A stretch of DNA of 44,503 nucleotides from positions 1-44,503 of the forward strand of contig NZ_CP054693.1 in the NCBI RefSeq assembly GCF_014023275.1. The letters are read 5' to 3'. The stretch is from Nostoc edaphicum CCNP1411 (lineage in GTDB: Bacteria; Cyanobacteriota; Cyanobacteriia; Cyanobacteriales; Nostocaceae). This document shows positions 23,659 to 31,020 of the stretch, piece after piece. Each line of letters opens with the position of its first letter. The first letter of the stretch is position 1. The position numbers and the translations under genes are program-made. The notes beneath the pieces were generated by a model, which saw nothing but the letters and a program-made list of their open reading frames with translations, was not told the DNA's origin and did no database searches.

Positions 23659-23713
23659 GACCCCCAACAGCTGGATAATGTTGTTGGTATTGGAAAGCGC
23701 CATTCTCGATACC
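23659..23713. repeat. Imperfect direct repeat, right copy
   Basis: Partner of 22643-22699, ending 17 bases before the recombinase start codon. A site at the edge of an integrase gene is where attachment sites usually lie, but no recombination core is proven. Confidence 0.55.
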
Positions 23714-23730
23714 GCAGCCGGGGTGCAGTC

Positions 23731-24741
23731 ATGAGCAAAGATACAGAATCCGTCGAGTTAGTTGTAGTCCAAAAATTGGAAAATGCCCTCAGTGCCAATA
23801 TTGAGGCGTACTTTGCAGGCGTAATTGACTCTGACCCCGATGTATTAGAGGAATTGCTGAAATCCAAGAACAGCGAGGGAACCCGTAAAGCTTACCGCAA
23901 AGATATCACGGATTTTTTTACTCGCATGACTGGCCTGCGTCCTAACCGCGATTCTATCTTGGAGTTTTTACACCTGGAAGGTCACAAAGCCACGCTGGTA
24001 GTGACTAAGTACAGAGCCATACTCGCTGAAGCTGGACTAGCACCCAACACGATTAACCGCCGACTCGCGGCCATCAAGTCTCTGGTTGCTTTTGGACGAA
24101 AGCTGGGTGTGTGCAACTATGCTGTAGATGTGGACAGTATTCCAGTGCAGTCCTACCGCGACACTAGCGGTGTAACTGAGCAGGAATTTTTGAGCGTGAT
24201 CCGGCAGTGCGATCGCTCGACGTTGGCGGGGAAACGGGACTATGCTTTGTTGCTGCTGCTGTGGGGCAATGCTTTGAGGCGAAATGAGATTAGCACCTTA
24301 GACTTGAGGCATTTTGACGGCTCTAAGGGAACGCTATCGATTTTGGGTAAGGGCAAGCAAGTACGAGTGACGATGAATCTGCCAAAAGTTACTGTGATAG
24401 CAATTACTGACTGGCTGATTGCTCGTGGTGGCGATATGTCCTCGTCCCGCCCATTGTTTACCTCGGTTGACTTTCAAAATGCTGGTCACAGGTTAACCGG
24501 CGATGGCATTTATAAAATAGTCAAGCGTTTATTTAAACGGGCAGGGGTTGAAAAAACTATGTCACCGCACCGTTGTCGCCATAGTGCCATCACTGCTGTA
24601 CTTGAAAAGACTGATGGCAATGTCCGCAAAGCCCAGAAACTCAGCAGACACGCAAAGTTAAATACGCTGCAAATTTACGACGACAACCGCAACCGTGATC
24701 AGCTGGAGATGTCTGAGTTATTGATGGATGGATTGGATTGA
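23731..24741 (+). CDS. Tyrosine recombinase/integrase
   Basis: Site-specific recombinase of 336 residues with an N-terminal SAM-like core-binding domain (about 45-135, 'SEGTRKAYRKDITDFFTRMT', 'APNTINRRLAAIKSLVAFGR') and a catalytic domain with the full set: Arg I in 'GNALRRNEI' (about 185), Lys in 'ILGKGKQVR', H-x-x-R in 'PHRCRHS' (about 285), His in 'LSRHAK' and the nucleophile Tyr in 'LQIYDD' (about 320). The active site is complete. Like cyanobacterial XerC/D-like plasmid recombinases, it may resolve multimers or move the neighbouring cassette. Its stop is followed at once by the intron fragment. Confidence 0.9.
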   Translation: MSKDTESVELVVVQKLENALSANIEAYFAGVIDSDPDVLEELLKSKNSEGTRKAYRKDITDFFTRMTGLRPNRDSILEFLHLEGHKATLVVTKYRAILAEAGLAPNTINRRLAAIKSLVAFGRKLGVCNYAVDVDSIPVQSYRDTSGVTEQEFLSVIRQCDRSTLAGKRDYALLLLLWGNALRRNEISTLDLRHFDGSKGTLSILGKGKQVRVTMNLPKVTVIAITDWLIARGGDMSSSRPLFTSVDFQNAGHRLTGDGIYKIVKRLFKRAGVEKTMSPHRCRHSAITAVLEKTDGNVRKAQKLSRHAKLNTLQIYDDNRNRDQLEMSELLMDGLD

Positions 24742-25251
24742 ACGGGTTGCCAGACTATTAGTGAAGGGTGGCAGCAGAATTGAAGAATGCTATGAATGTT
24801 TCAGCGCACTGGGTAAATCCCAGACTTCATTGGGGTTACTACGTTACGCACGGATGAGATTTAATTGGGTAGGGTGTCCTTTCTACACGCCTTGTGTTTG
24901 GTGTCCCAGTTCAACTCTCATTAGGGAGTTAAACCTTGACTGAATGGTTTCGGGGTATTCAGTACATTCACTCGTATCACCGTGTCAGCCTTTTCGATGA
25001 CCTTTTCTTACGATGCCTCAATAAGGATTCATTTACATTCACCCATCCAATCTTTCCTTTGCCCGGTTACATTTTTAGGCTAAATGCTTCCTTGGGCAAA
25101 ACTTTCCGCTTCACACACCGCCGTTACCAGTGGTGCATGGGAAGGTTAGGAACAGTCTTGGACACCAGACTGGAGGAATCGGTTCCTCACTCATCTTTTG
25201 GAAGCTTTGTATATAGGGGCTTCCAACCCTTCGTGCGCCATCGTGTCGCAC
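24742..25251 (-). mobile_element. Group II intron, 5' fragment (domain I), no ORF
   Basis: Read on the minus strand the segment starts with GTGCG (25251-25247), the group II 5' consensus. About 300 bases in, a perfect seven-base stem ACTGAAT / ATTCAGT (24939-24963 on the plus strand) holds an 11-base loop containing CCGAAAC, which is exactly complementary to GTTTCGG, the seven bases just upstream of the splice site (25258-25252): a classic EBS1-IBS1 pairing. No domain V, domain VI or reverse transcriptase is seen before the recombinase stop, so the intron is truncated. The 5' exon is a MITE-1-type end. Plus-strand open frames here are not credible genes. Confidence 0.6.
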
Positions 25252-25290
25252 CCGAAACGGGAAAATTGTACGCTAAGGAATTTAGTAAGG
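25252..25290. mobile_element. MITE-1 family end (intron target)
   Basis: CGAAACGGGAAAATTGTACG and the following TAAGGAATT match the MITE-1 terminal repeat at 12451-12478 apart from two substitutions. Its other half is missing, as expected if the element was split by the intron and the distal part lost. Confidence 0.65.
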
Positions 25291-25300
25291 CTAAAATTAT

Positions 25301-25474
25301 CCCTCTTTTGTCACTTTGGTGGAACCCAAACTCTGAAAGCCTTTCAGGGCTTGCATCTCCATGTTTTGTCTACAAAACTGAGTTACTGTTAGAAAATAAA
25401 AGCTCAAAGCTCGACTAGATAAAAGTTTCAGAATTTTGGTTCGATTATTGTTTTCTGAAAGTGACAAAAGAGGG
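25301..25474. mobile_element. MITE-2, 174 bp
   Basis: Perfect 17-bp terminal inverted repeats CCCTCTTTTGTCACTTT / complement (25301-25317, 25458-25474), flanked by TTAT on both sides (25297-25300, 25475-25478), a likely four-base target duplication. A subterminal inverted repeat GAACC-AAA--CTGAAA extends the stem. No coding capacity. Its right duplication supplies the stop codon of the adjacent gene. Confidence 0.75.
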
Positions 25475-25942
25475 TTATTCCCGAACCTGAGACAATGTAA
25501 CAGTGATTTCGCTTTCTAAGTCATCCTTGTCAAAATCGCACTCTACCAAGAACAGTTTTTCTGGAAATGTCTTAGTCAACTTGCTTTCCCAGATATCTGC
25601 AAGAGTCTGTCCAAAATAGATCAGGTTATTACGGCTAATGTCATCAGCATCTGGTAGCAAATCAGCAACATACCGCAGATTTATTATTTTTTCGATAGAT
25701 TTAATATCGCCATCTAATTCTTCCTTCCATTTTTCATAGTTCTCCACAGTAAAACCATCAGCAAGAAAGATTCCTCCTTCATGATTAAGAAAATCCGCCC
25801 AAAAAAGTTTTGTAAATACAATTGCAGTTTCTAAATTTGAGACTCCAAACAAGTAGTCACCAAGGGAAAAATTTTCGGAATTTGCAGTTTTCCAAAGTTG
25901 AAAATCTTTAAGCTGATCAATTCTCAATTCCATACGTGCCAT
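25475..25942 (-). CDS. Candidate immunity protein of the polymorphic toxin
   Basis: Protein of 155 residues, 26 bases downstream of the toxin gene and on its strand, with GAGAGG five bases before ATG 25942. Acidic (many D/E), helical then beta ('FTKLFWADFLNHEGGIFLAD', 'GFTVENYEKWKEELDGDIKS', 'LFLVECDFDKDDLESEITVT'), as expected of a protein that blocks a basic nuclease toxin. No named immunity family is recognised, so the role rests on position and charge. Its stop codon lies in the TTAT duplication of MITE-2; without the element the frame would also end at once. Confidence 0.55.
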   Translation of the reverse strand: MARMELRIDQLKDFQLWKTANSENFSLGDYLFGVSNLETAIVFTKLFWADFLNHEGGIFLADGFTVENYEKWKEELDGDIKSIEKIINLRYVADLLPDADDISRNNLIYFGQTLADIWESKLTKTFPEKLFLVECDFDKDDLESEITVTLSQVRE

Positions 25943-25968
25943 TACTACCTCTCTACTTCTTATTGTCC

Positions 25969-27510
25969 TTAAGGTATTTCATCTGGACGAGCAGGTCGAA
26001 CAGGTTTTTGGGGATTCCTAAAAGTTTCGCCAGTTCTCGGGTTAATATTAATCTCATAATCTGTTACATGAGGTGTAGGTATTCCGCCATGAGCCTTTCC
26101 CTCTAAATCTATTCGCTTCTCGATTAAACCTTTGTCATCATAAACTGCATAGTTTGTCACTTTACCTGTTTGGGGGTTTTGCTTAACCAAAACCTCTCCT
26201 GGATTCGCTTTTTTGGGCAAGTTACCTTTAACTGGTTTTGCCTTATCAAGAATTTCTTTTACAGCACCAGCAATCCCGGCTCCTACTATAGGAGCTATTC
26301 CACCATAGAGCGCTGCTCCTACTACAAGAACAATACCAACTACTGCAAAAACTCTTTCAAGGTCAGTTATCTTGCGTACTTTAATATTGCCAGAATCATC
26401 AAACTCAATAGTTTCTCCAGTAAAAGCTTCGACAAAATTAAATGGTAGATCAACTAGCTTATTGGATCGTGCTAGCCCAAGACCAAAATTCAGGAGGTCT
26501 CCAGCCGTGACTCTTAGTGAGCCTGCAAGGTTTGAGAAACCTGCATCGTCAAGTTTATTTGCTGCTTGGCATAGCTCTAATGATGTATTTTGAGCCTTTG
26601 AGCGTTGCTGTGTATTTGAATCAGCACCTGGATCTGGTGGGCTAGGTTGTTGTTTAGGATCGAGGGCTGCTCCGGTTAATGCATCAACTGTGTCTAGAGC
26701 TTTCTTACCGTTTTCAAGGTCTCCAGCTTCGCAAAGTTGATCAGCCTTTTCCAGAGTTTTTTCTGCAACGTCGATCAAGGGTTTGCTTTCTGGTGGCGCG
26801 TTTGCTTTAGTAAATTGAAAGTGAGCATAACTACGCTTAACTCTTGGACCTAAAGGTGCGTTTGGAGGGGTTCTTGGATCTGTTCCTGTTCCTCCTCCCG
26901 TCCCTGATCCCGTTCCTGATCCCGTTCCTGATCCCACACCTGGTCCAGGAATAGGTGGAAGTTTATCAAAAACCCCTTGAGCTAATTTGTTATGCTTCGC
27001 TCCTGCTCGGTTTATTTCGCCTTGAAGAGCATCTTGTTGTTCCTTACATTTTTTAGTTAAGTTTCCCGCAATCTCCTTAATGTTTTTACGCTCTTTCTCA
27101 ACTTCATCCCTCAGTTCACCAATATTTTTGTAAGTCCTTTTGGTTCGTCCAGGCGTGCCAGATTGTGGCCCTGAACCACCTTCATCAACTCTAGGTCCTT
27201 TAGAGCCACCTTGGCCAGAACCTCCAGAACCATTTAAATCATCACCAGCTTCCCCAGTTAACGGTTCACCTTCTTTAGTTGGACTATTACCAGTTGATGG
27301 AGCTTTCTCAGACGGATCAACCTCTATTGGATTGTTGCCATCTGAGCCAGAAGATCCACTGCCTCCAGATCCTCCTTCCCAGCTGAAGTCCCACCCACCC
27401 GTACCATCAGGGGACCCTTTAGGTGGATTCGAGCCATCTATATTAGTAGGAGCTTCAGCTTTAACATTCCCACTAGTATCTGTTTCGAATGTAGTATCAC
27501 TCTCACTCAT
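25969..27510 (-). CDS. Polymorphic toxin, C-terminal Ntox24-like domain
   Basis: Protein of 513 residues. N-terminal 130 residues are Gly/Ser/Asp/Pro low complexity; 140-190 coiled coil ('NIGELRDEVEKERKNIKEIA'); 200-225 a Gly-Ser-Gly-Thr repeat linker; 240-345 helical; a hydrophobic hairpin about 395-425 ('VFAVVGIVLVVGAALYGG'); then a C-terminal domain with 'NYAVYDDKGLIEKRIDLEGK' and 'AHGGIPTPHVTDYE', the conserved R-x-D, GxAHG and TPHV motif of bacterial toxin 24, a predicted RNase. ATG 27510 is preferred over GTG 27525. The hydrophobic hairpin could help cross a target membrane. Downstream lies the immunity candidate, upstream a coiled-coil and a secreted Cys-rich protein. Confidence 0.7.
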   Translation of the reverse strand: MSESDTTFETDTSGNVKAEAPTNIDGSNPPKGSPDGTGGWDFSWEGGSGGSGSSGSDGNNPIEVDPSEKAPSTGNSPTKEGEPLTGEAGDDLNGSGGSGQGGSKGPRVDEGGSGPQSGTPGRTKRTYKNIGELRDEVEKERKNIKEIAGNLTKKCKEQQDALQGEINRAGAKHNKLAQGVFDKLPPIPGPGVGSGTGSGTGSGTGGGTGTDPRTPPNAPLGPRVKRSYAHFQFTKANAPPESKPLIDVAEKTLEKADQLCEAGDLENGKKALDTVDALTGAALDPKQQPSPPDPGADSNTQQRSKAQNTSLELCQAANKLDDAGFSNLAGSLRVTAGDLLNFGLGLARSNKLVDLPFNFVEAFTGETIEFDDSGNIKVRKITDLERVFAVVGIVLVVGAALYGGIAPIVGAGIAGAVKEILDKAKPVKGNLPKKANPGEVLVKQNPQTGKVTNYAVYDDKGLIEKRIDLEGKAHGGIPTPHVTDYEININPRTGETFRNPQKPVRPARPDEIP

Positions 27511-27525
27511 ATTCTTACCTATCAC

Positions 27526-28608
27526 TTAAACTGAGCAAGCAACAACATGTTTCTTAAAGGCTTCCTCAGCATCTCTAAAATCGAGAAGTGTTTGAACGTC
27601 AGATGCTTTTTTCTTGAAGTCTTCTATAGCTGCTTTACAACCACTCGAAAGGCTGCTAGTACTCCTCTCCCTAGCTTCAACCAGAAATTTCTGCCTGTCA
27701 AAAAGTGGTTGCCATCCACCTTCAGCTAATTCATCAATCTGTGTTTTGAGAGTTGTAAGGTTCGCTTTCAAAGTTCCTTCTGTAATCTCAACCTCAACTT
27801 TAGATTTAGGAGGTAGAGTTGTTTTGAGAGTCTCGATACGCTCAAGCAAGCTCGCTCCTTGGGCATGGTCTGCACGCATAAAAAATAGAGACTTTTCATA
27901 CTGGAGGTATCTATTTCGTAATACTATTCCAGATGCATCTGATTGGGCTGCATTGAACCACCAGTTCTCAATTTCTATTAATAAATCTCTTGCAGCTAAA
28001 ATTGCATCAATTTGACCTTTAAGGTCTTCTAGTTTCTGTCCTGAAACTCTAGCAAATTCACTTTGCAGGTGAAGATCCAATTTATCACGCACAATTCCGA
28101 ATACAAGAGAGCGCTTACGATTAGCCTCTAATATGAAGGCTTTTGCATAGGCAGTTTTATCAATCCAACTTTGAATTGCTTTCTGCATCTCCTCAAACTC
28201 ATTCTTGAGTTCAGGATAATCAGACTCTTTTACAATGAAATCTAGCGTGAACTTAATTTCACGCAGTCCAATAATAAGAGTATCCAGTGAGTAAGCAAAA
28301 ATAGTGTCTGCTAAAACCACCTTACCAAGAGCTTCTGCAAGCTTATTTTGTGCCTGCCCAAGTTGTTTTAACGCTTCGTTCAAGTCATCTAAAGTGCTGG
28401 GTGTGTCTAACTTATCTTGAACAAACTCCTCAATTAAGGTAAAGTAACGCTCATGTTTCTCCTGAAGTGCAACAAAGTTTTTCTCCAGGTTATAGTCTGA
28501 ATCAAGGTTGTTGAACCAAAATTCCATTAATCGCTTCAACTTCTCAAGTGGAAGCTCAAGCTTTAGGTGACATATCTTCTGCTTTTTTAGCTCTTCTAGT
28601 TCTGCCAT
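27526..28608 (-). CDS. Helical coiled-coil protein of the toxin locus
   Basis: Protein of 360 residues, nearly all helix without membrane segments: 'KLELPLEKLKRLMEFWFNNL', 'LGQAQNKLAEALGKVVLADT', 'LKTQIDELAEGGWQPLFDRQ'. Lengths and charge pattern resemble alpha-pore-forming or toxin-carrier helical bundles, but no family is recognised. ATG 28608 has GTGAGAG about eight bases upstream. It follows the secreted Cys-rich gene closely and precedes the toxin by 15 bases, so the three form one transcription unit. One Cys near the N-terminus and two near the C-terminus only. Confidence 0.55.
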   Translation of the reverse strand: MAELEELKKQKICHLKLELPLEKLKRLMEFWFNNLDSDYNLEKNFVALQEKHERYFTLIEEFVQDKLDTPSTLDDLNEALKQLGQAQNKLAEALGKVVLADTIFAYSLDTLIIGLREIKFTLDFIVKESDYPELKNEFEEMQKAIQSWIDKTAYAKAFILEANRKRSLVFGIVRDKLDLHLQSEFARVSGQKLEDLKGQIDAILAARDLLIEIENWWFNAAQSDASGIVLRNRYLQYEKSLFFMRADHAQGASLLERIETLKTTLPPKSKVEVEITEGTLKANLTTLKTQIDELAEGGWQPLFDRQKFLVEARERSTSSLSSGCKAAIEDFKKKASDVQTLLDFRDAEEAFKKHVVACSV

Positions 28609-28622
28609 ATTTAATGCTCTCA

Positions 28623-29630
28623 CTAAGACTTGTAATAGCTATCAAGCTTCGCATTTAGACTTTCAAGCTGAGTTTTATAGGTGCTATCTGTGCGAGCCAC
28701 AATGTCATCTATAAGGGCAGCAACCTCAGCTTTATTGGTCTCAAAAAACTTAAGCGCTGCATTATAAGCTGTTTGGAACTTGCAACGAGGTGTTCCGTCT
28801 GAACAGCTTTCGGTGGATACAGTCAGTTGAGGTGGACTAGAGCAATCATAGTTATTTGAGTCATAAGTAACTCCAAACAGCGCAGGAAACTGAATCGTTT
28901 TTAACTCCTCGATCGCATCTTTATAAAGCGGATCTGAATCCCATCGCTTGATGTAGCAAGCCAAGGCAATCTCGTTTCCATCTAGCTTTAGTAAATTGCC
29001 TGTATTTTGGATTAAAGCTACACCCATTACATCAATGTTTGGACTCAGACCTTCGATATATGCTGTTAGCTCTGCTTTTGTCTTGCGAACTTCACAATCT
29101 TTCCAAACCTTTCCAAATTCTTCACGAGCACATGTATTATACCCGTGAGATGGATGACTACACTGCTTGTACGCCTGAGCCCCAAAAGCAGGCAATCTAC
29201 ATTTAGGAATGGACTCGGTTCGGGCACATTCAATTGCATATGCATACTTAACACAGCGCGGCTTGTTGCAGCCATCACAGTTATCAATACACTCTTCTTG
29301 TCTTCGATTACCTGTAAATTGATAAGTGCCCTTAGTGCCCGGTATGGAGGAACAATCTGAATCTAAAACATTCCATTTTTTGAACCATAATGTTTCCGCA
29401 CTTAAATATCCAGGGCAAGTTTTTGACTGCTGTTCCTTATACTGTTCAACTCCGCAGGCGGCTGAACGAGTAGTAATAGCACCACAAATAGGATCAGCTC
29501 TGCTAACGTAGCTTTCTATTCCGCACTCTTCAACCCTGCGAGGCGTTGCAAAGCTAGGTGGACAAATTGATACAAAAATTGTAATGCACAAAGAGAGAAT
29601 AATTACAATCTTAGTAAAGCTATTTTTCAT
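28623..29630 (-). CDS. Secreted cysteine-rich protein
   Basis: Protein of 335 residues with a clear Sec signal peptide ('TKIVIILSLCITIFVSI' then 'CPPSFA', cleavage near residue 28). The mature part carries about 18 Cys in clusters ('ECIDNCDGCNKPRCVKYAYA', 'SCSDGTPRCKF'), suggesting disulfides outside the cytoplasm, and a helical C-terminus ('FFETNKAEVAALIDDIVART'). No known family. As first gene of the toxin unit it may be an export, docking or receptor component. Gaps of 29631-29796 and 30112-30281 on either side of the next gene show nothing recognisable. Confidence 0.6.
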   Translation of the reverse strand: MKNSFTKIVIILSLCITIFVSICPPSFATPRRVEECGIESYVSRADPICGAITTRSAACGVEQYKEQQSKTCPGYLSAETLWFKKWNVLDSDCSSIPGTKGTYQFTGNRRQEECIDNCDGCNKPRCVKYAYAIECARTESIPKCRLPAFGAQAYKQCSHPSHGYNTCAREEFGKVWKDCEVRKTKAELTAYIEGLSPNIDVMGVALIQNTGNLLKLDGNEIALACYIKRWDSDPLYKDAIEELKTIQFPALFGVTYDSNNYDCSSPPQLTVSTESCSDGTPRCKFQTAYNAALKFFETNKAEVAALIDDIVARTDSTYKTQLESLNAKLDSYYKS

Positions 29631-29796
29631 GGTTTCTGTTCTTTAGTCAGTTAAAAGTACAAAAGATAGGTCTAAGAGCCTGTCAAGAAATAACTGTTAC
29701 AACCTTGTACTCAGAAAGCTTACTAAGAAAGCATTTCTACCTCAATCAATGTCAAGCTTATTTCGTGACAAGCTCTAAGTCGGTATATGTCTCCAA

Positions 29797-30111
29797 TCAC
29801 AGCGGAGTATTTTTTCGGATAAATCCTTCTATGAAATCTGCTCCAGAGTAACCGATCGCAACTAAGGTAAGGAGTAATTCTCGATTTATCTCTGTCCCTA
29901 GAAGAGTAATCGCACCCAAGCCTCCTGCAAGTCCTCCAATCATCAAGCTAATAGCTAGACGGATTGAGTCAAAGGAATCTTTTAATGTTTTGCCGCTAGC
30001 AATTGTTTGATCAATTTCCTTTTTGATACCAACAACAATCCGCAAGATTTGCCCCAGTAGTCCTAGGAGTATTCCCAGTACGACAAAAGTGAAAGTTTCA
30101 TAAATTCCCAT
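29797..30111 (-). CDS. Small membrane protein, holin-like layout
   Basis: Protein of 104 residues: one N-terminal membrane helix ('FTFVVLGILLGLLGQILRIV'), a short charged coiled segment ('KKEIDQTIASGKTLKDSF'), and two more hydrophobic stretches ('LAISLMIGGLAGGLGAITLL', 'LLLTLVAIGYSGADFIEGFI'). Small size and hydrophobic pattern are those of holins and other small export proteins, but no family is certain. ATG 30111 is preferred over TTG 30132. Same strand as the toxin unit, 166 bases upstream of it. Confidence 0.5.
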   Translation of the reverse strand: MGIYETFTFVVLGILLGLLGQILRIVVGIKKEIDQTIASGKTLKDSFDSIRLAISLMIGGLAGGLGAITLLGTEINRELLLTLVAIGYSGADFIEGFIRKNTPL

Positions 30112-30281
30112 ACTAAAATCTCGTTCTAGCAACTATATAGGCTCATAATTTTTACTCAACTAATCCAAAAATATTAACTATGATTAAAGTACTTTGTTTA
30201 TCCATCTCACAAAATGCAATTACAAAAAGTTTCAATGTATAGTAACGGTGTGTGCAATAAACCATAACTTTAGTAATACAA

Positions 30282-30662
30282 TCAATCTTGCAATTTAAAC
30301 TGAGAGTGGCTTAACCAGACAAGAGTCAACGCTGCAAATGCGGGAAGTGTTTGAAGTACAAGAGTTGTCCACTTTAAAGTCAATGCACCAAATATGCCTG
30401 CAATTACGACACACACTAAGAAAAAAACTCGCAGCAGCAGTACATTGTCTTTGGTAAAAGCTCCCCAAATTAAGCCAGCAGCAATAAAGCCATTATAAAG
30501 ACCTGCATTTTGCACAATTGGAGTAACTATACTGGCCATTTCAGGGGTAAAATCAAGCCTTTGATAGACAAATGAGTTATTCCAGAAAAACATTTCTACT
30601 ACTGAAATAGCAATATGCACAGCCGCGACAATTACAACAGAAATCTTAGCTAAAGTTGGCAC
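30282..30662 (-). CDS. DUF1304 family membrane protein
   Basis: Protein of 126 residues with four hydrophobic segments. 'VHIAISVVEMFFW', 'NAGLYNGFIAAGLIWGAF' and 'FGALTLKWTTLVLQTLPAFA' are the DUF1304 pattern (N-x-G-x-Y-N-G-F). GTG start with AAGGAA about nine bases upstream. Function of the family is unknown. It may belong to the toxin locus or simply adjoin it. Confidence 0.8.
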   Translation of the reverse strand: MPTLAKISVVIVAAVHIAISVVEMFFWNNSFVYQRLDFTPEMASIVTPIVQNAGLYNGFIAAGLIWGAFTKDNVLLLRVFFLVCVVIAGIFGALTLKWTTLVLQTLPAFAALTLVWLSHSQFKLQD

Positions 30663-31020
30663 TCTTGGATGTTCCTTATTCTAAAAAGTTGACTTCATTA
30701 GAGAGGTGAATTCTTCTTTGATGAGATTGGTAATGTAACCTCAGACTAAAGAGGAAGTTTTTTATATTTAAGATTAGCTAGCCATCAGACTAGGGTAAGT
30801 CTCCCTAATCACCAACAAGAAAAGTGTTCTTAAAATTTTTTAGTTATTTCTACGGTGATTTAATCCAAGCCATCAGTAATAAATGATATAGGATATTTCA
30901 TAGATTCTCCTAAAAAAAATATTTAGTACACTTTTTTGACTGAATTATCATTAAACTTAACAGTTCCAATATTTACAAGTGCCAGCCGTGGAGCATTTAA
31001 ACGATGTCATTCAAACCTCA
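30663..31020. other. Intergenic stretch without an evident gene
   Basis: AT-rich. The only notable item is on the minus strand around 30905-30860: AGGAGA six bases before an ATG that opens a frame of 13 codons ('MKYPISFITDGLD'). It may be a gene remnant or a leader peptide. Nothing else is supported. Confidence 0.35.

Noticed and set aside
24936..25418. A 160-codon plus-strand frame after the recombinase
   Set aside because: It lies antisense to the group II intron fragment and runs into MITE-2; the intron pairing explains the sequence better.
27140..27529. A 129-codon Pro-rich plus-strand frame
   Set aside because: It is the complement of the Gly/Ser/Asp-rich N-terminus of the polymorphic toxin.
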